The notes below the pieces were generated by a model, which worked only from the letters and a program-made list of their open reading frames with translations, was not told the DNA's origin and searched no databases. 64,000 nt of DNA from a virus: positions 1 through 64,000 of IMG/VR virus record IMGVR_UViG_3300013126_002744. One strand, written 5' to 3'. Made by a program: the position numbers and the translations under genes. Below are positions 57,846 through 64,000 of this stretch, one piece after another. Numbering within the stretch: position 1 is the first letter of the stretch; each line of letters opens with the position of its first letter.

Positions 57846-59594
57846 ATGGCAAGTTTAATTTCCCCAGGTGTATCCGTTACAATCACGGATGAATCCTTTT
57901 TCATTCCAGCGGCCGCTGTTACGGTACCGTTGATTTTCATTGCAACAGCAGATGAAAAGAAGCAAGCGCCAGCTGGCTCTGGTACAGCCGCGGCACAACT
58001 AGACGCAGCCGGCACATTTGAGTCTGGTGTTGTCCGCACTGTGACATCACTTAAACAATCCGTTGCACTATACGGTATTCCAACATTCTTGGTTGATACA
58101 GCAGGCAACCCACAACACGGTGACGTCCGTAATGAATACGGTCTATTTGCACTAAACCAGTTCCTCGGAGTTGGTAACCGCGCATACGTTGTTCGTGCAA
58201 ACGTCAATCTAAACGACAACCAAATTGATATCCGCAACATGTGGGACGTCAAGATGCAAGAAGCATCATACGTTCTTGAGAACCTGTGTAATTCGTTCAT
58301 CAATGAATATAATCTAGCCAATGGTTACACCCCAGCCAACCCATCATACAAGCGCACGGTCAGCAAGACAGAAATGTCGTCGCTAGTTGCTCAAGCAACA
58401 TCTGCAGTTTGGGCGATGTTCTCATTCAAGAACATCGATGATGAGTTCTTAAACAACCAATCAGCTGCTCCGTTTGACGTATATGCTAATGGATTCAACC
58501 AACCATCAACTGGTGTGTATGAAGGGGTTGAATACATTCTAACACAATGGGAGCTGTTGCAATTGGGTTCGGTAGTCAACACACAGTGGACGCCAGAAGA
58601 AGCTGGTAATACACTGGTTGGTGCTGCTGATCAATTCAAGTACACAATGGAATTTGTTAATGGTACATCACTGGGTGCTAACGATGCCGCTCGCCGCGTT
58701 GCTGTTGTAACAGCACTACAAGCAGCAATCAATAGCAACACTGACATCCGTTCTGAAACATACGAATACAACTTAATCCTCTGCCCAGGCTTCCCAGAAG
58801 TTGCAGATGAGCTTGTAAATCTGTGTGTTGACATCAATGAAGAAGCGTTTGTTCTATCTGACACACCATTCAACATGGATCCAGACCAAGTCGTTACATG
58901 GGCTGCTACATCCAACCGCCAGACATCACGCAATGTTGCATACTACTACCCACACGGTTATGCATCCAACCTAGATGGTGCTAACGTGATGTGTGCAGCA
59001 TCTGGTGTTGCTCTTCGCACAATCACGTACAGCGATGAAGTGTCTGAACTCTGGTTTGCACCAGCCGGTACACGCCGTGGTATGGTATCAGGTGTTACAA
59101 CAGTTGGATACGTATCTGGCACACTAGGTACAGCAACAACATTCAATGAGGTTGCTCTAAACCAAGGCCAGCGTGACAATCTGTACAAGTACTTCACAAA
59201 CATCAACCCAATCGTGTTCTTCCCAGGCCGCGGTTTGATTGTTTGGGGTCAGAAGACTTCTGCACCAGATGCATCAGCACTAGACCGCATCAATGTTATG
59301 CGTCTAATGATGTACATCAAGCGTCAATTGCGTAAGAATACAATGTCATTTGTGTTCGAACCAAACGACAAGCTAACTCGTGACAACCTCAAGGCTGTTG
59401 TGGATAGCTTCCTCGGCGATCTGATTGTTAAGCGTGGTCTATATGACTTTGCTACTGTGTGTGATGAATCAAATAACACACCAGACCGCATTGACCGCAA
59501 TGAGTTGTATATTGATGTGGCTCTAAAGCCAGTGAAGGCAGCTGAATTCATCTACATCCCAATTCGTGTGGTGAACACGGGTGCTACAATCTAA
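57846..59594 (+). CDS. 18: tail sheath protein gp18
   Basis: A 582-residue protein (T4 gp18 is 659 aa). It starts with the sheath signature SPGVSVTITDESFFIP, followed by a protease-resistant central region, and ends with the conserved C-terminal domain: RDNLYKYFTNINPIVFFPGRGLIVWGQKT, then RINVMRLMMYIKRQLRKNTMSFVFEPND, and LYIDVALKPVKAAEFIYIPIRVVNTG. The sheath contracts to drive the tube through the cell envelope. CAGGAG lies before the ATG. Codon choice shows the same CTA (Leu) and ACA (Thr) preference as the capsid gene. Confidence 0.96.
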   Translation: MASLISPGVSVTITDESFFIPAAAVTVPLIFIATADEKKQAPAGSGTAAAQLDAAGTFESGVVRTVTSLKQSVALYGIPTFLVDTAGNPQHGDVRNEYGLFALNQFLGVGNRAYVVRANVNLNDNQIDIRNMWDVKMQEASYVLENLCNSFINEYNLANGYTPANPSYKRTVSKTEMSSLVAQATSAVWAMFSFKNIDDEFLNNQSAAPFDVYANGFNQPSTGVYEGVEYILTQWELLQLGSVVNTQWTPEEAGNTLVGAADQFKYTMEFVNGTSLGANDAARRVAVVTALQAAINSNTDIRSETYEYNLILCPGFPEVADELVNLCVDINEEAFVLSDTPFNMDPDQVVTWAATSNRQTSRNVAYYYPHGYASNLDGANVMCAASGVALRTITYSDEVSELWFAPAGTRRGMVSGVTTVGYVSGTLGTATTFNEVALNQGQRDNLYKYFTNINPIVFFPGRGLIVWGQKTSAPDASALDRINVMRLMMYIKRQLRKNTMSFVFEPNDKLTRDNLKAVVDSFLGDLIVKRGLYDFATVCDESNNTPDRIDRNELYIDVALKPVKAAEFIYIPIRVVNTGATI

Positions 59595-59618
59595 TATCAG
59601 ATTGCAAACACACTAGAC

Positions 59619-59645
59619 AAAGGGGCAGGCAACTGCCCCTTTTCT
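59619..59645 (+). terminator. terminator after the sheath gene
   Basis: Ten-base-pair stem AAAGGGGCAG / CTGCCCCTTT with a GCAA loop, followed by a T-rich run. Confidence 0.93.
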
Positions 59646-59685
59646 TTTGCACAAGGCAAAAATTGGTGTAAAATCATATCCGTTT

Positions 59686-59693
59686 TATAAATA
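59686..59693 (+). promoter_or_regulatory. T4-type late promoter (TATAAATA)
   Basis: Perfect TATAAATA, 38 bp before the tail tube ATG. Confidence 0.85.
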
Positions 59694-59731
59694 CTTCCGT
59701 ACACAATTTTCGTTACTAACAGGAGTACAAT

Positions 59732-60316
59732 ATGTCAACAATTAACGATATCGGAATTCCAGGTGTAGGGACAGGTATCCTACAACCTAAACAAAACAAC
59801 AAGTGGAGAATCACCTTCCAGAACATGGGTGCTGGGGCTGACAGTCAGCCAGTATCAATGCAGGCTGTGTCTATCGTCCGCCCAACAGTATCTTTCAACA
59901 AGGTTGAATTGCACCGTTACAACTCTGTATCCTACATCGCTGGTAAGCACAAATGGGATCCTGTTGATCTGGTTATTGAAGATGATGTTACAGGTTCAGC
60001 ATCTGCTATCCTACAACAACAACTTCAAACACAACAATGGTTGATTGGTTCTGAGGGTCAGTGGCTAGCTTCTGCCGGTGAAGGATCAATTTACAAGTTT
60101 GCAACCGTTCTGGACATGATGGACGGTAACGATCAAGTTATTGAAACATGGACACTAGAAGGCTGCTGGCTAGAAAATGTTAAGTATGGTGACCTAACAT
60201 ATGAAAATGCTGATGCAGTAAAGATCACAATCACAATCAGCTACGACCACGCTCGTCAATTGCTTGGTGGTTATGCACGTGGTCCAGGCATTGCAACGGG
60301 TGGTGCTGGTACTTAA
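59732..60316 (+). CDS. 19: tail tube protein gp19
   Basis: A 194-residue protein (T4 gp19 is 163 aa). Tube-fold features: NNKWRITFQNMG, a core strand VELHRYNSVSYIAGKHKWDPVDLVIEDDV, then ATVLDMMDGNDQVIETWTLEGCWLENVKYGDLTYENADAVKITITISYDHA. The ETWTLEGCW-x-x-x-x-YGDL-x-Y-x-x-AD-x-x-x-I-x-I-x-I-x-YDHA end is typical of gp19. It forms the inner tail tube. CAGGAG lies before the ATG. It stands in a single-gene unit with its own promoter and terminator. Confidence 0.96.
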   Translation: MSTINDIGIPGVGTGILQPKQNNKWRITFQNMGAGADSQPVSMQAVSIVRPTVSFNKVELHRYNSVSYIAGKHKWDPVDLVIEDDVTGSASAILQQQLQTQQWLIGSEGQWLASAGEGSIYKFATVLDMMDGNDQVIETWTLEGCWLENVKYGDLTYENADAVKITITISYDHARQLLGGYARGPGIATGGAGT

Positions 60317-60340
60317 TACGTCCGGTCCTCGAACCAATCG

Positions 60341-60370
60341 AAAAGGCGGCTTTGGTCGCCTTTTCCTTTT
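60341..60370 (+). terminator. terminator after the tube gene
   Basis: Stem AAAAGGCGGC / GTCGCCTTTT (one G-T pair) with a TTTG loop, followed by a T run that directly abuts the next late promoter. Confidence 0.92.
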
Positions 60371-60378
60371 TATAAATA
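60371..60378 (+). promoter_or_regulatory. T4-type late promoter (TATAAATA)
   Basis: Perfect TATAAATA, 25 bp before the next gene and immediately after the terminator T run. Confidence 0.85.
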
Positions 60379-60402
60379 CTATAAACAACCCCAGGGGATA
60401 AC

Positions 60403-61932
60403 ATGGCGGATCCAAGATCTTATATCAGTAAAAAAGTTGGTAAACCTGCAAAGTCGATATCAACATCAAATGCAATTGAAGCGATATCTCAGGCCCGCCG
60501 CGTGCTCAATGGTAAAAATCCAATTGCATCACGAGTGGGAGCTGGTCTGAAAGCGCTTGTTGCAATATCAAAAGCGATTGGAGCAGGTGGAAAACTGCCA
60601 GTATCAATCGATGATGTCCCTTCCAATGTTAAATGGGTTTTACAACAAGTTGGCATCAACACCCAGGCTATATTCAAAGTTGCACAATTCAACAAAGGTG
60701 TCGCAGCTGCTGGTGAATCTGCAGCCCAAGCGGTCTTTGGTAAAGTATCATCAGGCACATTCACAACAAATGACATTCCAACATATCAACCACCCCTGGA
60801 ACGGTTGAACACGTTGGACCAATCTGTGTATACGCCAAAACTGCCTCCAATGAGAGAAATCACGGTGTCTCCGTACGCAATGGATCTGTTTGCATTTGCA
60901 CCAAAGTACAAGTTTTTATTTGTCGTCCAGTTTACATTTAATGACCCATACATGCAAGACTCACACTTTCAGAAACAATTTGCTTTTGTAGTTAAGAAAT
61001 CCACAAGACCTGGTGTCAAATACAACATGGAAGATGTAAATTACTACAATTTCAGAACCAAAGTTGTAACAAAGGCAGAACTTGAAGAAATGTCCATGAC
61101 ATTTTATGATGATGGGAAAAACAATGCAAATGCATTTTATACTGCATACACCAGGATCATGAGTCCAATATTAAACTATTCTGATCCAAGCCAGGTATTA
61201 AATCTTGAAGCACAAGGATTAACTAAAGACCACTTTAACAGCACTATGGACGTGCCTGGAATCATTGGTGCAATGCCTTACACAAATCAAAACTCAAGCT
61301 CAACTGGCCCGCTGGCAAAATCCAACAAAACAATTATCAACAATATAAGATTGTTTCAAGTGTATGACTATGGACAGAAGGTTAACATATTCACATTCTA
61401 TAGTCCAAGATTGACGTCACTAGACCTTGATGACGTTGATATGTCAAACAGCGAAATAAATTTGATGGACATCAAATTTAACTACGAGTCGATGTATGTT
61501 GACCTAGCCAGAGATATGAAGGAAGTAAATCTAGAAGACTTGACGAACCAAGGGTTGTATCCATTGCGATACAATGGGGATGGTTCAGCTACGGGCATGG
61601 ATACAGCAACAATGGGTGAAGGTGTGTTTTCAAACCAACCAATGCCAACCGGTAACATTGGTAGTGTTAATGCTATTGGTGATGAGTTTATCCACCCAGA
61701 CATGGGTGTTGTGAACACAACACCAAAATATGAAGACCTGACACCACCCCAACCAAACTTTGGAACATCTGGTGGATGGGCACCAAACATGCCGAGTGGA
61801 AACTCGGTTCCTGGAAACCGGGCGATTGACATAGCAAGTGTATCCCCTGATTTTAAACCCATAAGTACTTCACAGGGACAGAATTATACGGTAGAGGAAT
61901 CGCCAACAAGTATGTTTGGAACGAAGGGATAG
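60403..61932 (+). CDS. tail-tube-fold structural protein (gp54/gp48-like candidate)
   Basis: A 509-residue protein. Residues 1-130 are helical with an A/G/K-rich N-terminus. Residues ~155-370 have a tube-like fold: YKFLFVVQFTFND, a FAFVVKKSTRPGVKYNMEDVNYYNFRTKVVTKAELEEMSMTFYDD block, a helix TAYTRIMSPI, and FQVYDYGQKVNIFTFYSPRLTSLDLDDVDMSNSEINLMDIKFNYE. The RPGV...NFYN...TFYDD order is like gp19/gp54-type proteins. The last ~130 residues are G/P/N/T-rich and flexible. It could be the second tube initiator (gp54, with the 347-aa protein as gp48) or a tube-associated protein; the tube fold itself is the firmer part. AGGGG precedes the ATG. Confidence 0.7.
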   Translation: MADPRSYISKKVGKPAKSISTSNAIEAISQARRVLNGKNPIASRVGAGLKALVAISKAIGAGGKLPVSIDDVPSNVKWVLQQVGINTQAIFKVAQFNKGVAAAGESAAQAVFGKVSSGTFTTNDIPTYQPPLERLNTLDQSVYTPKLPPMREITVSPYAMDLFAFAPKYKFLFVVQFTFNDPYMQDSHFQKQFAFVVKKSTRPGVKYNMEDVNYYNFRTKVVTKAELEEMSMTFYDDGKNNANAFYTAYTRIMSPILNYSDPSQVLNLEAQGLTKDHFNSTMDVPGIIGAMPYTNQNSSSTGPLAKSNKTIINNIRLFQVYDYGQKVNIFTFYSPRLTSLDLDDVDMSNSEINLMDIKFNYESMYVDLARDMKEVNLEDLTNQGLYPLRYNGDGSATGMDTATMGEGVFSNQPMPTGNIGSVNAIGDEFIHPDMGVVNTTPKYEDLTPPQPNFGTSGGWAPNMPSGNSVPGNRAIDIASVSPDFKPISTSQGQNYTVEESPTSMFGTKG

Positions 61933-61935
61933 CAG

Positions 61936-62373
61936 ATGGCATATAAGTACAAGCAAGGATACTACACACCAAAACACCCAGAAAAGTACATTGGTGACGT
62001 CAACAAAATTATCTACAGGTCGAGCTACGAACTGGAAGTTAATCAGTTTTTTGACAACAATCCTCGTGTACTAAAGTGGGCCAGTGAAGAGATTGCTATT
62101 CCATACTTTAACCCTGTGAAACACAAACTAGCAAATTATTACCCTGATTATTATGTTGAATATGTTACCAGAGATGGGGAAATAATCAAAGAGATCGTCG
62201 AAGTAAAACCCAAGCAGCAAACGACCAGATCATACTCACGCAACACTAGAACCAAACTATACGAAGATTTGACACTGGCTGTGAATACAGCCAAGTGGAT
62301 GGCGGCACAAGAGTGGTGTGAAAAACGCGGACTAAAGTTCCGTGTCATCACGGAACGCAGCATTTTTAAATAG
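61936..62373 (+). CDS. 4: head completion protein gp4
   Basis: A 145-residue protein (T4 gp4 is 150 aa). The start (GYYTPKHPEKYIGDVNKIIYRSSYELEVNQFFDNNPRVLKWASEEIAIPYFNPV) follows T4 gp4 (KYRGDPKKITYRS-W...LDKNPEI-AWGSE-A-IPYF). Then YYPDYYVEY ... EIVEVKPKQQ gives a PD-(D/E)xK-nuclease-like layout, and VNTAKWMAAQEWCEKRGLKFRVITE matches the conserved end. gp4 stabilises packaged heads, and its fold suggests trimming of DNA ends. The ATG is 3 bases after the previous stop, with AAGGGA inside the end of that gene. Confidence 0.93.
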   Translation: MAYKYKQGYYTPKHPEKYIGDVNKIIYRSSYELEVNQFFDNNPRVLKWASEEIAIPYFNPVKHKLANYYPDYYVEYVTRDGEIIKEIVEVKPKQQTTRSYSRNTRTKLYEDLTLAVNTAKWMAAQEWCEKRGLKFRVITERSIFK

Positions 62374-62383
62374 TGAGAACATC

Positions 62384-62824
62384 ATGAAAGTCATCAAGAA
62401 AGAAAAGATTATTGAACATCCGCTCGAAGAAGAGTTTGACATCGAACCGGGCACTACCATAGCAGAAGTATCCGAAGTCATTCCATCAGAAGTTATCCAG
62501 GTTGCTGGGTATGATGAAAAAGATGATGAGATTGAAGAGAAACTGGAAGAAATCTATGCCGTAGCCATGAGCAATGTGGAACTAGTGGCAGACGAAATGG
62601 ATCGCGTCGAAGGCAAATACAAGGCTCGTGTTGGCGAAGTTACAGCAACAATGTTGAGTGTTGCTCTCGGGGCTGTCCGTGAAAAATCATTACTCAAGCA
62701 GCACAAAGATAAACTTGGTGTAACTGCTGCGGCAGCGAGAACGCCAAACACCGTAAATCAAAACTTAATTGTTGCGGACAGAAATGAAATTCTCAGGTCG
62801 TTGCTCAGTAAAGAGGATAAATAA
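62384..62824 (+). CDS. putative small terminase subunit (gp16-like)
   Basis: A 146-residue protein from the ATG at 62384 (MKVIKKEK); a longer frame from 62342 overlaps gp4. The first 50 residues are acidic. From ~residue 60 two long helices (EKLEEIYAVAMSNVELVADEMDRVEGKYKARVGEVTATMLSVALGAVREKSLLKQHKDKL region) look like the central oligomerisation coil of gp16-type small terminases, and the end NQNLIVADRNEILRSLL resembles their C-terminal VFVGSTxELxxLL strand-helix. T4 gp16 has 164 residues. gp16 regulates DNA packaging with gp17; no gp17 is seen in this window. The call is by pattern only. Confidence 0.55.
   Translation: MKVIKKEKIIEHPLEEEFDIEPGTTIAEVSEVIPSEVIQVAGYDEKDDEIEEKLEEIYAVAMSNVELVADEMDRVEGKYKARVGEVTATMLSVALGAVREKSLLKQHKDKLGVTAAAARTPNTVNQNLIVADRNEILRSLLSKEDK
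62816..62823 (+). promoter_or_regulatory. T4-type late promoter (GATAAATA)
   Basis: GATAAATA overlapping the gp16-like stop, 26 bp before the last gene. Confidence 0.6.
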
Positions 62825-62849
62825 AAGACTGTTTGCTTGGACAACAACT

Positions 62850-64000
62850 ATGAAATATTACAAAATTGAACCTGCTAAATCGCTGAAGGACTACCTGAAC
62901 GAAAGTGCGTTGTCAATCAATGACTTGTTCAAACCAGCAAATGCTGCTGTTATCCGCGCTGGGTACAGCGATCGTATTGATCCTCTGATTGCTATGATCA
63001 AACAATCAATGGAGACACCCATTACATTATCAAATGGTCAAACAGCATCGTTCAATGATGAAGATAACCAACAAATTCTTCAAATCCTGGCATCCAAAGA
63101 TGCTGACACCATTCGTGCAGCGCTTCAACGCAAAAAGCCGTTCATTGACACACAAGGTGTTCCACACGCAATCACAGATTTTGAAAAGACGGCTGAGTTT
63201 GGTGGAGGTGGTGGAGCTAACGCCGGCGCCGCCCAAACTGCAGTTCAAGAAGTCGGTCAGGCAGTGGTGCTAGGTTTGATGAATGTACTCGGGACTAACC
63301 ACCTCGAATTATCAGACTTGACAGAAGAAAATCTAATGAAAGGTGCGCGCACCGTTCAACCGGATGCTACTGGACAGGTTGGCGAAATCTTCCAGCTGAT
63401 CAATTCGGACAAGAAACAATCGTGGGGTGTTACATTCATTGCTAGTGCTAATGCGCTAGCAAAATCAGGTCTCAAACTATCGGATAAAGAATTCCACCGC
63501 GGTGGTCCATGGGTTGAACATCTCGCAAAGGTGTGGAGTGCTGCTAATAAAGCAAAGCAACCAAAACCATTTGACAATATTAACAAATGGTCTCCAGCAG
63601 ATATCTGGATTGTAAAGCCAGGCATTGAAGCCCCAACTGTGAATTCTCTTGAAGAACTAAACAAATGGTTGTTGGAGCAGTATCATGCTGGCACAGTATA
63701 TGGTGTATCTCTGAAAAAGACATCAGCCAACCCAACAGTTCATGTGTATAATATGGATCCTGTAAAAGAACAAATCAAGGCTGTGGTAAAGGAATTGATT
63801 GTATCTCGACAAAACGGCCTTCAGAATTTGTTCAGTAGCAAAGGATCCCGTATGACATATCAAGCGGAAATGGCACACATCCCGCTATCAGCATATTATA
63901 GACTGTTTGAAGATGGTCGCGAAGAAGTTCAGTACCGTCAGTTCAACTCTGGTGGCAATATTGCTGGGGAGATTGCCGGCAAACACGCTGCTCACGGTAA
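62850..64000 (+). CDS. large unknown protein, incomplete at window end
   Basis: An open frame from the ATG at 62850 to the end of the window (383 full codons, no stop). It begins MKYYKIEPAKSLKDYLNESALSIND, with L-N-E-S at residues 16-19, similar to a capsid-targeting leader with a gp21 site. Then comes a helical region, a segment FEKTAEFGGGGGANAG (residues ~109-124) followed by a helix, and WSPADIWIVKPG near 250, then a strand VYGVSLKKT. The K-T-x-E-FGGGGG and WSPADIW blocks look like recurring phage motifs, but I do not recall a function. It could be an internal or injected virion protein, given its late promoter and leader. Confidence 0.75.
   Translation, partial: MKYYKIEPAKSLKDYLNESALSINDLFKPANAAVIRAGYSDRIDPLIAMIKQSMETPITLSNGQTASFNDEDNQQILQILASKDADTIRAALQRKKPFIDTQGVPHAITDFEKTAEFGGGGGANAGAAQTAVQEVGQAVVLGLMNVLGTNHLELSDLTEENLMKGARTVQPDATGQVGEIFQLINSDKKQSWGVTFIASANALAKSGLKLSDKEFHRGGPWVEHLAKVWSAANKAKQPKPFDNINKWSPADIWIVKPGIEAPTVNSLEELNKWLLEQYHAGTVYGVSLKKTSANPTVHVYNMDPVKEQIKAVVKELIVSRQNGLQNLFSSKGSRMTYQAEMAHIPLSAYYRLFEDGREEVQYRQFNSGGNIAGEIAGKHAAHG

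Noticed and set aside
1-64000. CRISPR array, insertion sequence, integrase or attachment site
   Set aside because: No regularly spaced repeats, transposase, recombinase or tRNA-end duplication was seen. The repeats present are short tandem units inside genes or promoters.

Overview
The window is part of the genome of a contractile-tailed phage (myovirus) of the T4 superfamily that is only distantly related to T4. Recognisable T4-type proteins include the sliding clamp gp45, RNase H, late sigma factor gp55, gp46/gp47, the portal-to-capsid set gp20-(67)-21-22-23, sheath gp18, tube gp19, neck and tail completion proteins gp13/14/15, head completion gp4, and the baseplate set gp48/54-53-hub-5-25-6. 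Base composition is moderately AT-rich. The host cannot be read directly. A peptidoglycan DD-endopeptidase relative and a T4-type baseplate suggest a Gram-negative host, which is an inference.

Layout. 1-1.6 kb: 3' end of a PBP7-like peptidase, a DUF488 protein and a GIY-YIG homing endonuclease. 1.7-4.4 kb (+): replication operon (clamp, small proteins, RNase H). 4.4-5.4 kb: small membrane protein and a monocistronic small late protein. 5.4-30.7 kb (-): one long baseplate block with very large proteins (3318, 1437, 1091 and 980 aa). 30.8-36.35 kb (+): gp55, a homing endonuclease on the opposite strand, gp47/gp46, a RuvC-like resolvase and an unknown gene. 36.35-36.7 kb: a gene-free stretch with strong RNA folding potential that ends in a terminator. 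36.7-37.7 kb (-): gp26-like hub assembly protein and a small overlapping partner. 37.8-46.0 kb (+): tape measure, portal, acidic core protein, prohead protease, scaffold and major capsid protein. 46.1-48.9 kb: HbpS/GlcG-like protein, small unknowns and a GNAT acetyltransferase. 48.9-57 kb (+): gp13-, gp14- and gp15-like neck/tail-completion genes with large added surface domains, a LamG protein and two more homing endonucleases. 57.8-64 kb (+): sheath, tube, a tube-fold protein, gp4, a probable small terminase and an incomplete gene running off the end.

Regulation. An octamer NATAAATA/TATAAATA lies just upstream of most structural genes on both strands. It matches the T4 late promoter read by gp55 with the gp45 clamp, and both genes are present. 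Sigma70-like promoters (TTGACY-17-TATAAT type) stand before gp45, gp55 and a small operon at 47.6 kb. GC hairpins with T tracts end the rnh, 124-aa, capsid, sheath, tube and 48.4-kb units.

Most interesting points: a U-rich slippery heptamer at the gp26/small-ORF junction that would allow a -1 frameshift fusion; a possible new structured RNA at 36.35-36.7 kb; recurring prohead-protease-like sites near the N-termini of several accessory proteins, suggesting packaged internal proteins (one of the HbpS/GlcG family); a lytic transglycosylase carried on the hub protein instead of gp5; and neck proteins enlarged with repeat and lectin-like domains. No tRNA, CRISPR array or insertion sequence was seen.
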